Part shown: positions 36,601 through 48,135 of the stretch, piece after piece | How the letters are laid out: each line of letters starts with the position of its first letter | How positions within the stretch are numbered: position 1 is the stretch's first letter | From: Collybiopsis luxurians FD-317 M1 | Lineage: Eukaryota > Basidiomycota > Agaricomycetes > Agaricales > Omphalotaceae | DNA length: 52,919 nucleotides | NCBI GenBank assembly: GCA_000827265.1 | Contig: KN834755.1 | Coordinates: 863,510 to 916,428 of the forward strand | Reading direction: 5' to 3' | Made by a program: the position numbers and the translations under genes | Notes under the pieces: model-generated | Told to the model about the DNA's origin: nothing | Databases searched by the model: none | What the model saw: only the letters and a program-made list of their open reading frames with translations

Positions 36601-38037
36601 GTGAGCGCCCATCTGGAGGTTGCAGAGGATAAAGACGCTTCCGAGGAATTTAGCTTGTTCAGAATGGGAAGCACGCGCAGAGTCGATTTCAGAGTTGAGC
36701 TTGACGATTTCGTCCTGTAAAACCTGTGAGTATATGAATGAGAGATTCGGAAATAGACGCACTTTACACCACTCCAGCGTATCTACCTTGTCTCCGATCA
36801 AACCCAAAGGACCTGTTCGATTTTTAGGTCGCTTGGCGGGCACGAGCTCATCGAGTAATTTCATGGAAGGTTCGCGTTCCAAAAGACCTTCGTCGTCACT
36901 CAGCGGCTCTGCTCCGCCTTGCCCCGCTTCCACGTCACCACTCCTAGCCTTTGGAATTCCTTTGGCCTTTCTCTTCCTCCTTGCAGCCTCCTTCTTCCGC
37001 CAAGCCTTGATAGCATCCCTGAGGATCTCAGAAACCGCCTTCTCCAGTGTCGTACACCTCTTGTTCCTCTCGTTGAACAGCTTGTTCAGCTTTTTTGTAT
37101 CACGGTACAACCATATCCTTTCTACGCCCCCGGGCACAAAGGATGCGAATTGACGTAAGGAAGCTTCGGTAGAAAGGGTGTCGGGAACCGATGTGATGAG
37201 TACCGTGCGTGCTTGAGCGAGTCGTGAGTGTGCGGGACTAAGAAGGAAGCGTTGACGCAAGGCAACGAAGTGACCCATTTCGCGCCGGACTTGATAGATG
37301 ACGAAAACTAGCGGAGAAACTAATGAATACGTCGGAAAGTCTGATGAAATTTGAGATACTCACGAGTTAAGACATAAACGACTACAATATGAGCGAGGAA
37401 CCGTTTTTGCTCTTTTGCTTCTGTGACACTTATAACCCATCAATAAGAGAGGAGAGAAGGGCAGTTCAAGTAGGACGTACTTGGTCCAAGTGATTCTATC
37501 CAAACTAGACTTGCCCCCGTGCTGTCCGATAAAGTCCACAGGGATGAGGACAGCAAACGTGACAATCGTGAAAACAAGAAAAATCTGAATCAGCATTTTG
37601 AGAAAACGGAGAAACATGTACGCGTCCAGGCCATTTTTGTCAATCTACGAAGAAATTAGGGTAAAAATCACAGGTGAAATACGTTGCTTTAAGCGTACGA
37701 TATCTTCCGCGCGCGAGTTTACAAGAGCTGGAAGCCATTTCCAAGGTCCAGATGGAAGTTTTGGCGACCGTTTTCTGGATGACAAGTCAAGAAATATCCC
37801 CAAGCACAAATCTCAGCACCTACTCTGATGGCGGTAAATACGTCCTTGGACTACCGAAGCTCATCAGAAGTCATATTAACCCATAAGCTACTCAACCCAC
37901 CTATAGATTCTCTTGAGCCTCTCCTTGAGCACCAAAAACAACCCGACTTCGACCGCTAGTAGAGCAGTATTCGCGATAAGGGCAGTGAAGAAAGCCTGGG
38001 TGCTGCTCGTTACGTTCTTAGGGTCAATTTGCGACAT
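33624..38037 (-). CDS. CSC1/TMEM63 (OSCA)-like osmosensitive cation channel
   Basis: A polytopic membrane protein of the DUF221/RSN1 group, whose relatives are hyperosmolality- or tension-gated calcium-permeable channels. I trace 20 short exons and about 1000 residues. Order: an N-terminal helix (TQAFFTALIANTALLAVEVG), NGLDAYMFLRFLKM, a helix with VLIPVDFIGQHGG, the cytosolic domain TVLITSVPDTLSTEASLRQF with the family sequence RIWLYRDTKKLNKLFNERN, then the core helices GLLPPVLLAALFAVMPFVLR, YRRFFLFLL, FLTYM and GYYFGKWFLGRTPRQ. The C-terminal cytosolic tail (last exon 33624-34342) is rich in Glu, Gly and Ser and ends with IWIPRDPLGLS and GSYSRL. An 11-nt exon (35856-35866) is required for phase. 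The start ATG at 38037 directly precedes the first helix. The gene borders the repeat compartment, and its upstream flank is duplicated at 48.1 kb. Confidence 0.92.
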
Positions 38038-38070
38038 TGGGCCTCAGCTAGATCATTACAAGGTCGAGGG

Positions 38071-38199
38071 AAAGGAGAAAGGTTGCTCTCACTCATGACG
38101 AGACGTTGAGCGCTGTTCCGAATTAAGACGTCACATTGTAATGGTTCCAGCGTCTAATTTTTGGCGCTCAAACGACGCGTCGCGTCGCGCAACACAAAA
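38071..38199. repeat. Upstream flank of the CSC1-like gene, duplicated at 48136-48275
   Basis: Begins 34 bp upstream of the CSC1-like start codon and includes a CpG-rich direct motif (acgacgcgtcgcgtcgcgc). It aligns along its length with 48136-48275, with most differences being CG to TG or CA in the distant copy. It may contain part of the promoter of the CSC1-like gene. Confidence 0.75.
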
Positions 38200-38507
38200 A
38201 TTCTGTTTTAGAAAAAGGTATTATACCAGTAGTAGGGATAATTATGACAGACTAGGCCATCAACATAAAGAGCAGGAGGTGACTCGTGTCCTACAGATTT
38301 ACTATGTAAGGTACAATTCGTCAACATGCGTTCTACATTTTTGTTTGTTTTACTCACCCCGGTGCCCTTCATCTACTGTATTTTCACGATATTCGGCTTT
38401 GGAGAGCTGTACTGGAACATATGAAAACCATTCTGTACGGTGCTAAGGACATATGAATCGCCGCTTTCGTCCCAAAATGTAAAACCCCAGCCCCCAGTGT
38501 TTATTAT

Positions 38508-38871
38508 TTACAGGACGTAACTGTCTGCAAATGGAAAATCCGGATAGAGGATATACCGGTCGATTTGTTTTCTCTCTCGCACCTCCGGCGTCGTGTCTAC
38601 CATGCCTTTATATTTACTACCCACAGGCCAGTAAACCTCCATAGGTTTATCATCGCCGCGGGAGGCCCACAGACTGTCAAAATGGGGTTCAGGTGCCATG
38701 GGCTGGTTTCCCGTTTTAGTTCCCGTAGCTCCTTCAGCCTGAGGGTCATTGGTACTCCCCACCGGTTGCTCGGTCTTTGGTCTTCCAACTCAGAAGGGCA
38801 CCCCCATTCTTGCTCTTTAATTCGACCCACTCATAGCTCTCACTATCAAACAGTTCAGAATGATCAGCCAC
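38508..38871 (-). pseudogene. Unrecognised small gene, copy R0 (damaged)
   Basis: First of three related minus-strand copies (also at 46.4-46.8 and 49.3-49.7 kb). Reading from 38871 it has YEWVELKSKNGGALL, a one-base shift in the glycine run, then GSTNDPQAEGATGTKTG, PMEVYWPVGSKYKGMVDTTP, EVRERKQIDRY and DFPFADSYVL before a TAA at 38508-38510. The first codon aligned with the ATG of the other copies is GTG. It shares with them the pattern W-x-E..SKxG, (A/E)V.WPVG and TPEV..(R/K)K.I. This copy has the most normal CpG content and may be closest to the ancestor, yet it cannot be translated through. Family and function are unknown. Confidence 0.5.
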
Positions 38872-39045
38872 GTTTGTTCTGTGCACTAAGTACAGATAAC
38901 ATTAGATCAGCTTCGAAGATGCCACAAGGAATCTTACAAGAAGTTTCTGGACAAGATGGGCAATTGGTGTCGGTTAAGTGGTGGTGATAAGACTTCAGTG
39001 GTCAGATTTTATACCCAAGAGCAAGAGAGTGATAATCTTCAACTA

Positions 39046-39219
39046 GAAAGACAGCCGAAATACCTCAGTCCTCAGCTACCAGGATGTGGATGAAGGCTAT
39101 ATTTCATACCTAGAAAGACAGCTGAAATACCTCAGCTGTAGCTACATGAGTATGTAGGTCTATATACTAAAGAGAAAGGAAAAGTACTCACTCCTCAGCT
39201 ACCAGGGTGTGGATGAAGG
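39046..39219. repeat. Interleaved short direct repeats
   Basis: The motif ctagaaagacagcygaaatacctcag occurs at about 39043 and 39110. A second motif, cctcagctaccaggrtgtggatgaaggct, occurs at about 39071 and 39191. The spacing suggests local slippage or a small tandem duplication. Confidence 0.6.
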
Positions 39220-40990
39220 CTGAGGGGTAAGGATGCAACGGACCCGAAATAAACCATGCGGTCACGTGATGTGAGAAATGTATATACTAAGTCTAACAGG
39301 GAGGACCTAGGCCTTTGCTTTTCGCTGTAATCTCAGTCTATGGATTGCACCAAATGGTGTAGTTTTGGGGGTGAAAGCCAGTCTTACGCTTGGAATAGTT
39401 TAGTCTCCGATGTCTAGTTTGCCGCCCCTCTGTCGTTCCATTGTAAGTGACAGGAACTCGAAGGGTAACAGTTAAGGTCACAATTAAGGTACTTATCATG
39501 TTCAAATCTACAATAAAACAAACCTGATATATACCATGAGCAACATCCACCCACCGCTTCAGATCTCTTAGTTGTACCTTTCCAGAAGGCACCAATGTAC
39601 ATATCAGAATCAAAATTGACTTACAGACAAGTGTACAAATGGAAATTAGTCGGGAGTGTGTTCACCCAACGAACCTTGATTTGAAGCTAGGGTATACCCA
39701 CATGTACCTGACTCCTTTTTGGCTTTTTGGCATTAGATCACCCACTTAGTAGGCACATTCAGAAGGACAATTCATCCGTGTTGAGTTTCAAGGCACAAGA
39801 GCTTGGATGTGCACATGCCTTTTCATTAGTGTGGGTCGATTCTGATCCCAAAATTCAGTGACACTGGGGAGCTGAGAAGTATTTGCAAGTTCCAAGGAGT
39901 TTGTACCTGTACTTATTCAATGCTGGAGCGAAAGGGTATACTTTTGCCTCAACACTCAATGTCACATTGCATTTGCATTCATCGGAACTTTCTTGGGCCC
40001 AGTAACATGCTGTTTGGAGAGGCAGCTAAAGTGTAAGTGCCTGAGACAAAGAAAATCGGTCAAAATTCAAAGTGTGATATTTGCTGGAGACGAGCTATAA
40101 CAAAACAGCATCATTATGATTCAGGATTTGACTACCCTCCAATGTAAGGCTGTAAGCAGCCGAGTGTCAATATCAATCAGTGATAATTAGGATTTGACCA
40201 GATTTTTGTTTTGTGTGCTCAACAGGCCTGCCTTGAATGATAGGCAGCAGCAGATGAAAGATACATCAGTTCACTGATCACCATGTTATCTGCCTGGAGG
40301 AGACTAGCGTAGATTCTCTCAGAGTAATGTCATCCTTCAACATCAACTGTGGAAAGTGACTTAACTACTTCTGCTAATTCTGTCCATTTGACAACTTAGG
40401 ATCTCCTAAGTTGGTTTGCGCGCGATTGTTCAGTGAGTGATTGAGATCTTGCCAACAGTTTCATAGATATGGTATAAGTAGGACAGGATTGGGAGAATCA
40501 GGCCTTCAACTGACAGCTGGGCAATATTCAAATGCTTCACAAATTCAGAATCACAATTGCACTGCAAGCTAAATATTGATGTTGTGGGGGCAATAGGCTC
40601 TGGAGAGGCAAGGAGCAGAACTTGCTATGCTATCTCTATCTCTATCCAGAGAATATGCACTTTTTGTAGATCCCATGCATGTTCTCAATATGCCGCTTCA
40701 TTTGACTTCGACGCATATTATTGGAACTATCTGTTGTGCCTTGGTCATGCTTCAACTGCAATTCCCCTCTTCATCCATTTGTAGACAGTGTATTGGATAT
40801 CCCAATGATTGTTCATTCAAAAATCCCTTGCTCATTAATATGATTCAAAGGTCTTGAAATATCGTAGCGAGCAGATGAAGATCTCTTGGATCAAGGCTCA
40901 AGGTAAGGGAAGGTCTCCAGGAGATACCCCATTCAAGTCTGCACTACACAACAAAAGAAAGAAGTCTTGCACATGGCTGGTATTGTAAAT
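39220..40990. other. Repeat-compartment sequence without a recognised gene
   Basis: CpG-poor sequence between the short repeats and the LTR element. Parts (for example attcagtgacac near 39850) resemble text at about 47730 and 50415, so it may be another worn copy of the duplicated unit. No coding frame is supported. It ends with the target duplication TAAAT at 40986-40990. Confidence 0.45.
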
Positions 40991-41288
40991 TGTAGAACAA
41001 ATATATCTCAGTTGTATGTAGATCAACTCAATTAAGTACCTGTAGAACAAAATATATCTACAGATACATGAGCGTAAGTACTTGGAGAAAAATAAGTATA
41101 CACACCTCAGTTGTACATAGATCAACTGAGGTGTCATCATAACTCTACTGCGTATATAAGTGGGAATGGAATAAGGAATAGCCTGTCAGCCTATCTATAC
41201 TGCATACGATCAAGAATGAAATACTGGAAGTAAGGATACATACAAGAAAGGTAATGTCAAAGCAAACACTATGGACCACTACTCAACA
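40991..41288 (-). repeat. 3' LTR of the copia element
   Basis: 298 bp, TGTAGAACAA...TACTCAACA in plus-strand reading. It contains the inverted repeat CCTCAGTTG...CAACTGAGG (about 41105-41131) and an internal tandem of tgtagaacaa. It differs from the other LTR by 18 transitions and one 1-bp gap, with no transversion. Confidence 0.93.
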
Positions 41289-44200
41289 CTCCCCCTGGTC
41301 CATAGCGCCCTGATCCAAACCCAAGGCATGAACAAATGCACAATGGAGAGAGGCACCCAATCCCTTGGTGAGTCCATCAGCCACATTATCGCTCAAGTGC
41401 ACTTCACTAACTGTGAGCTCCCCCTGTTCCACCTTCTCCCAAACGTAGTGCGCCTTGGTGTCAACATGCTTGACCAATTGCTGCTTCTTCACATTGTGCA
41501 CAAGTGAGACTGCCCCAAAGTTGTTGCACAAAAGACCAACTGGACTCTGTAAGGTCAGATCTACTTCCCTCATGAATGTGGCCAACCAGACACCCTGCTG
41601 TGCACCACATGCCAATGCCACATATTCAGCTTCCATTGAGGACAAGGTAACAAAGGGTTGATGCTTTGAACTCCACAACACCGGTGCACCTGCCATGAAG
41701 ATGACATATCCTGATGTTGATCTCCTAGTATCAGAGCACATGGCATAGTCTGAGTCCATAAAAACAATAGGCTGTAGACCATCACCAGGGCCAGGGAAGT
41801 CAGATGTAGGTGGGCAATATGTAATGGTGAAGTGGACAGTGTGTTTGATATATCCAATGAGCCAAAGCAGGCACTCCCAGTGAGCCTGACCTGGATTAGC
41901 TTGAAACCTGGCCAAATAGCCTGTTGCAAATGCAAGGTCAGGTCTGGACCATGCTTAACCCCACAGTGCAGAGCCAAGTAGTGGATGATAGGGTTTATCG
42001 GACATGAAGTGACAATCCTCAAGTGGTAGTGGGTTGGGAGATGGACCAAGAGTCTGCTGAATATTAGGAGGTAATGGAGTATGTCAGGGTGTAACATGCT
42101 GTAAGTCAAAATGCTTGAGCATGCACTGGAAGAAGGTCTTCTGAGAGAGGGTGATGGTCCCCATCCTAGCATCATGAAATACTTGACAGCCCAGCAATGT
42201 CTCATTCTTTACTTCCCCAGACTCAAAGGTCCTACCCATTTCAGCCACTACCTGAGCCTTGCTCCCATCTGTCCCTCTAAACACATCATTGCCATATGTT
42301 CTGTGGATGGTGTACTTGCCATTCTTGTGTCTCCACCTAACTGAGCTGTCCACTTTTGATGTAATAAAACTGTTAGCCTGAAACTCTTTCCCTAAGGTGT
42401 CTTGCCAGTCATGCGACCCCTGCTGTAGACTGTAAATTGACTTCTTCAATCTACAGACTAAGTTCTCTTGCCCAGGCTTTGCAAAACCATGTGGCTGTTC
42501 CATATACACATCGTGCAATATAGGACTGTTCAAAAATGCCACCTTGAAGTCTACATGGAAGAAGGAGAGTCAGAGGACAACAATAATAGCGATGATTATC
42601 TGCATGGATTCAAGGTGTGCAACTCCACTGTAAGTTTCCTCAAAGTCCTGACCGTACACCTGTGTGAAACCCTGCACTACCCATCTCACCTTCCTTTTCA
42701 ACACCTCACCTGCGGGGCCCCATTTAATAGCATAAACCCACCTCCCCTTCATGAGATTTGCACCCAGTGGTAGATGGACTAGTTCCCAACAGCCTTTCTC
42801 CAGCAGTGTCTGGTATTCAGTCTCCATCAGTGGCATCCAGAGCCAGGGGTTCTTCATTGCCTGTGTATAGGTTTTGGGAATGTATAGGGCATCATCAGTG
42901 GAGGCAAAAGCCCACAGGTTATGTGAGATGGATGCAAAGGCCGTAGGGCTCTGATGGACAATGGTAGCGAGTGGTCTTCAAGGTGTGTCTCCTAGCCTGG
43001 TGCTATTATTCCATCCCATTTCTCTCCGAACCATCACATCAACATTCAGATTCTGACAGTTGCAATCTCACAGGGTATGCACTGGGATCTGGATGGCTGG
43101 ACTTGGTTCAGGATCACAACTGGGAGCAGTGGGAGTAGGGGATGTTTGGATAGGATCTGTCATAGATGCCATCGACTCATTCTGGATTAACAACATCTCC
43201 ATGTCACTAGCTGAGTCAATTCTCAGCAGCGCAACATCTCCAGGGACATCATCAAACCTTAAGTCCTCAACCTCATTCCCCACATCACCTACAGTCCTCT
43301 GCGCTACACCCTCCTCAAATCTAACATCCTGCAACTCGCATATGGAATTCAGCTCAGGCACCCATATCCGATACCCTCTCCTGCCCAAATATCCCAGTAG
43401 TCAACCCCTGACTGCCTTTTGACCCAATTTCCCTTCCGCCTGTGTACTGTGAAGAGTGGCCCAGCAGTTGCAGCCAAATGGTCTCAAGTGAGACACATCC
43501 TGTCTCTTCCCTGACCAAACCTCCATTGGCACCTCATCAGGAAACCTCGCCATTGCGATAAAATTGTTGACATATATAAATGTATTTATGGACTTGGCCT
43601 AGAAGCTAGGTGGAAGTTTGGAGTCCTCAAGAGCAGTACATACTCCTTCAATGACCATTCAGTTTCCTCGCTCAGCCATGCCATTAGCAGCAGAGGAATA
43701 TGGTGTAACCCTTTCAATAACCATCCCATGCTCTCCGCAGTACACATGCATCAATGTGTTATCGAATTCTCCTCCATTGTCAATATGTATGATCTGCAAC
43801 TTCTGCCCAGTCTGCCTCTCAGCCATAACCCAATACTTATGGAATGACTTCAATGTAGTCTTTGTGGTCTTTTCAGCTAGAAAGAATGGGAAGCGAACTG
43901 AGGAACGGCCATCTGTGCATAACATCATATATCATGCTCCCCCTCAACTATGTGTCTGTGCTGGCCCCCACAAGTCTAGATGTACTCATTCAAGTACCCT
44001 TGTCTCATGTGTCACCTTCTCATCAAAGGGTCTCCTAGTAGCCTTCCCATACAGGCATGCTTCACACATCCCTAACACCTTCTTTGAAGTCACCTTCAGA
44101 CCATCCACTAGATTTCGACTGGCCATTTGCAGAATTCTCAGTATTGCCACATGTCCTAGATGCCTGTGCCACTTAGCTATGTCCACAGGCCATTCTAGAG

Positions 44201-44600
44201 ACCTTGCCGATGCTGCACTTGTTTGTGGCTCGAGTACCACCACTTTGTACATTCAAGACTTTCCATGACCTTCCAGAACTAGTACGCCATCCTTTTGCCG
44301 CGCAGAGAGCACTCCATTCCCCCATGTTCCACAAAATCCTTGCCTATTGAGTGCATGGAGGGAGATCAGGTTATGTCCAAAGCTTGGGGTGTATTTGACA
44401 CCTTCAATTTGGATCATTGTGTGTTTCCTGTCTACGCGTGTATTGAACTTGACTGTACTGACTCCTTCAATTTTAAATTTCCCTGCCTCTCCTGCTATTG
44501 CACTGTTTCCAAATGAACTTTCTACCTCCTTGTAGGATATGAAGTCCTTCCAGTCTGCCCAGCAGTGCTTGGATGCACCCGAATCTAGAAATGTGTGCAT
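41283..44600 (-). pseudogene. Copia pol region: protease, integrase, reverse transcriptase, RNase H
   Basis: The protease is at about 44253-44600 (FLDSGASKHCW, with the catalytic DSG). The pre-integrase zinc region is at about 43986-44252 (KWHRHLGHVAI, MCEACLYGK; an HHCC finger). Integrase core pieces are at 43659-43928 (CTDGRSS, IIHIDNGGEFDN, SAANGMAERGN; Asp and Glu of the DDE triad visible). The reverse transcriptase is at about 42084-42857 (WVYAIKWGPAGEVLKRKVRW, AFLNSPILHDVYMEQPHGF), where the expected YVDD reads YGND (42285-42296), so one catalytic Asp is Asn. RNase H is at 41283-41915 (FMDSDYAMCSDTRRSTSGY, SSMEAEYVAL, VADGLTKGL). In-frame TGA codons at 44601-44603, 44253-44255, 43986-43988 and 43659-43661 split the polyprotein. 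Several replace likely CGA arginine codons. Confidence 0.9.
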
Positions 44601-44603
44601 TCA

Positions 44604-45815
44604 GGAATTGGAGTAATTGGCATGACAAGTATCACATTTGGCTCTACCCTCAACTTGTACAATGTCTATAGGTATGTCTCTGTTTACATGGTTCAAATCA
44701 CCTCCCTGCTGACTAGCACTTGCTCCTAGAATGGAAGTCTGTGGCCTATGTGCATTGTTGTCAGCTGGGGAGGGTGATGAGCTATGTGGAGACACACCGT
44801 CGAAAGTGTCTGTTCCAAGGATGTTGAGTTCAGAGGGAATGTCAAAAGTGTCAGCTTCAAGGATGTAAAGTTTGGATGAATCTGGGTCAGTGACAATTGC
44901 ATTCGCATTCACATCATCTTCAGATGCAACTTTGCCTGCTTTGACCTGGACCACATTGGCCTTCTCTCCCTTGGCTCTCCACCATTTCAGAGCTTTTCCT
45001 TCCTTACTGCCACCTGAGGCCCAGCAGTTAGCCTTGTTGTGACCTGGTTTACCACAATTGAAGCATTTCCCATCATTGGTGGTGCAGTTTGTGGGTTGAG
45101 CATTAGACTGCATGATTGAAGTGTAGACTGTTGAATTTTTTGTGATCAGCGCCTTTACCTTCTTGAGATCTTGCTCCTCCTCATCTATTTCCTCTTTCTT
45201 CTTTAGGTAGAGAGTGCAAAGGAAGGTGAATGCTGACTCACTGTTGGTGCCTGGAATGTTACAAACATCTGGTTTCCATTCCCTAAGCAGCGAAGTGATA
45301 ACAATGAGATGGAATTGCTCATCGGTACAAGTACCACCAGCATTATGGAGACATTTGAGTAAGTTGCACATTTTTTGTTCGTGTTCTTCCATGGTCATGT
45401 CTGTATCATAAACACACTTTTGGAGAGCACTGTCTGCAAGGTGAATCTTCTGTTCATTGACCTTTTTGAACCTGCTGATCAGTGCTGACCAAATTACAGT
45501 GGAGGATTTGCTTTTGTCCATGTCAAGGCCAACTGGATCAATTATATTGGTGACAATGATACTGGTAACAATAGCATCTCAGGAGATCCATTCCTCTGGG
45601 AGCGGTGATGTGCTGAAGATATTCGTAGGTGTTTGTGTGCTGAGAAGTGATATAGTGGTCAGTTTGGCAATAGTTCCTTCCAGGTATCCCTTCAGGCCAC
45701 AAGACTGTATGGTGAGCAAAACTTCTTGCTTGTACTTCCTCCAGTTGTCTTCCCTGACAAGCTGCTTTGCTTTGGGGAATCTCGGCACAGTTATTAGGCT
45801 CTGCAATCCAGACAT
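44604..45815 (-). pseudogene. Copia gag with CCHC zinc knuckle
   Basis: The capsid-like N-terminus at 45582-45815 (DNWRKYKQEVLLTIQSCGLK, GYLEGTI) is followed by a TGA at 45579-45581. The same frame then continues as DAIVTSIIVTNIIDPVGLDM into the 45521-44604 part. That part contains TMEEHEQKMCNLLKCLHNAG and the nucleic-acid-binding knuckle CFNCGKPGHNKANCW at about 45025-45070. The sequence context (TGG ATC TCC TGA GAT) fits a CGA-to-TGA change in an otherwise open gag. A second TGA at 44601-44603 separates gag from the protease without a frame change. Confidence 0.88.
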
Positions 45816-45890
45816 TTTGCATGTTTTTCATGGAGCGGGTTTTTCTTGGGTTTTTCACTGGGGATTCAGAGACAAGCAAGTCTCATAATC

Positions 45891-46189
45891 TGTAGAACAA
45901 AATATATCTCAGTTGTATGTAGATCAACTCAATTAAGTACCTGTAGAACAAAATATATCTATGGATACATAAGTGTAAGTACTTGGAGAAAAATAAGTAT
46001 ACACACCTCAGTTGTACATAGATCAACTGAGGTGTCATTGTAACTCTACTGCATATATAAGTGGGAATGGAATAAGGAATAGCCTGTTGGCCTATCTGTA
46101 CTGCGTATGATCAAGAATGAAACACCAGAAGTAAGGATACATACAAGAAAGGTAATGTCAAAGCAAACACTACAGATCACTACTCAACA
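45891..46189 (-). repeat. 5' LTR of the copia element
   Basis: 299 bp. Transcription of the element would start here and run leftwards. Contains the same inverted repeat as the 3' LTR (about 46014-46040). Its right end adjoins the second TAAAT target copy. Confidence 0.93.
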
Positions 46190-46354
46190 TAAATGAGCAG
46201 TTACAAGAAACAAGCAGTCACAAAATATGTAGTAAGTAGGTACTAGGAAACATACATGCACAAACCCCATTGGGGTTAGGAAGTGTGAGCAGTGAACGCA
46301 CTTGTACATTATTTATTACATCCATTATACTCACCCTGAATTCTTGTCCTCCAT

Positions 46355-46800
46355 TTACTCGATAGTTATCACAATTGCATCTGAGCTGATCAGAAAAGCA
46401 TGATCTTGAGTGTGAAAGATACTGAGTATGTAACAGTCCCCATCATTTAACAAAAACTTGAAGCTGCCAGGCTAACTAATAGTCAACTCCAATAAGTATT
46501 TATTGGAAGATGTGTCGGTGTATTTAACATATCTGTATCAGTGATATCCTTTTTCTCCTGCACCTCTGGAGAGGTTTCCTTCCAGGTCTGGTCACCCACG
46601 GGCCAGTTGACTGCAATAGGGGCTGGATTGGGCTGGCTTTCTGAACCACCAGATCCTTCCTCAGGATTACTACTGCTCTCTGGTAGAATGGCTCCAACTG
46701 TCCCAACCAGAAAAGGCACCCCCTTTTTGCTAGTTTCTTCTGACCAGTGATAGTTGTTTTTGTTGGAGGATGGAAGATCACACATAATCACTCTGCACAT
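46355..46800 (-). pseudogene. Unrecognised small gene, copy R1
   Basis: From the ATG at 46785 (or an in-frame one at 46800) the frame reads CDLPSSNKNNYHWSEETSKK, GVPFLVGTVGAILPESSS, a Glu/Ser/Gly-rich stretch, PNPAPIAVNWPVGDQTWKET, SPEVQEKKDIT and then a divergent end with a stop at 46483. In another frame, homology to R2 continues (SFKFLLNDGDC, ISSDAIVITIE) to a TAA at 46355-46357, so R1 has a frameshift or an intron near 46540. The encoded protein would be acidic and soluble. No family recognised. Confidence 0.5.
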
Positions 46801-47159
46801 TAAAGCTTGGGTTAGATGGCACTCGAAAGATTTATAAAATTCTTACAGCAGTGGATTTCAACAATTTCTACATAATAAAGATGAATCGTGTGAGATGGGT
46901 AGAGAATGATGGAGTACAGGAGCATATTTATGCTTGAGTGCCAGTATTGTTTTGTTACTGACTCGTCTAAAAATTGTACCTGATGTTGTAGTTTTCTTTG
47001 AAATGGAGCAGTCCTTCAGCTGGATCAGCGTAGATTCTTTGTGTAATCTCTGAGCCCAGACTGATACCTGTCTGCTGGCCTTTCGGGAGAGCTGGGCCTT
47101 ATACATCAGCCACTGCAACAAAACCTCCAAGAGTCAGTTGGCATAAACAAGCAGCTTGT

Positions 47160-47407
47160 TATTGTAGAAATATGGTGCAGTGGTTTGATAAGAGTTGTGA
47201 GACTCAAATATTGGATACAAATGATTATTCTGTTCTATGGTACTGGCCTCAAGGTAGGCCTTATATACTACATAGCATAGTATCTAGAAACTTCTACATA
47301 CTTCTACTATTACTATCTGAGTAATACTGTCTGCAGTATGTGAGTAATCCAACTCAGAACTACATGTGCCAGATTGTATTACTAATGACAAACCAAGAAA
47401 TACAACA
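47160..47407. mobile_element. Probable solo LTR
   Basis: A 248-bp insertion present in R1 but absent from R2 at the equivalent site (gcagcttgtaggtagtg in R2). It is flanked by the 5-bp direct repeat CTTGT (47155-47159 and 47408-47412). On the minus strand it begins TGTTGTATTTC and ends CTACAATA, LTR-like if the terminal CA mutated to TA. It contains a TATA-like ccttatatacta. It is not related to the copia LTR at 41-46 kb. Confidence 0.68.
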
Positions 47408-48135
47408 CTTGTAGGTAGTGCGCGCACACCCCATGATTGATGTACTAGGACACAATATGTTCCAATCCTCACGCTGAAAATGCTGTATGTTTTCCTGTCA
47501 TTTAATGCTTTGAATTTCTCTTCTTCCATATATTGTACCTGTTTGCCTGGCTATTCTCCTTGGTGTCTCAAAGATCATGTCTGCCATATAGAAAATGCAG
47601 AACCCAAGTGGACTGACTAGTTCATCCCATTTACCTTTTGGCTATGCTCAGTATTCCTGAGTCTCAAGGCTGGCAGGAAATGTGTATCTTGCTGGACTGG
47701 GCCTTGAGAGTTTTGACATGCCGTTTGGGTCTGATTCTGATGCCGAGTTCTGGTGAGACTGCCAAGCCAAGGCAGCTGCAGCTGCAATTGAAATTAAGTC
47801 AGCTGGACCAATAAAATTTGTGTGATCAACTGCTAAGTTAACAAAAGTTTGATGCTGTCTGTATGTTCCCTCTTTAGACTTCTGAGTGAGGGTCAGAGAG
47901 TGTCAAAAATTAGCCTCACCTTTGGCACTGTCATAATAATGGATTTTTAACTATGTAGTAGACCTTGTACGTTCCCATATTGATTGACATCCATAAGCAT
48001 TCACTCAACTGGAACATGGTCCATGTCATAAAAACCAGGCCAGGAAACTCTCACATCTCAGACATGTTTATGCACATGCAGAAAATGGTCATAATCATGA
48101 CTGTTGTGCCTTTCACTTTTGCATCAGCTTATAAA

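Larger units (their letters stand above)
40991..46189 (-). mobile_element. Ty1/copia LTR retrotransposon, full length but inactivated
   Basis: The 5199-bp element is bounded by 298- and 299-bp LTRs that start TG and end CA in plus-strand reading, and it is flanked by the perfect 5-bp target duplication TAAAT (40986-40990 and 46190-46194). Coding is on the minus strand in the order gag, protease, integrase, reverse transcriptase, RNase H. That order defines the copia superfamily, because integrase precedes the transcriptase. A purine-rich tract (ACCAGGGGGAG on the minus strand, about 41289-41299) abuts the 3' LTR, as expected for the plus-strand primer. At least six nonsense codons and a changed catalytic motif show that it is non-autonomous today. 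Confidence 0.95.
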
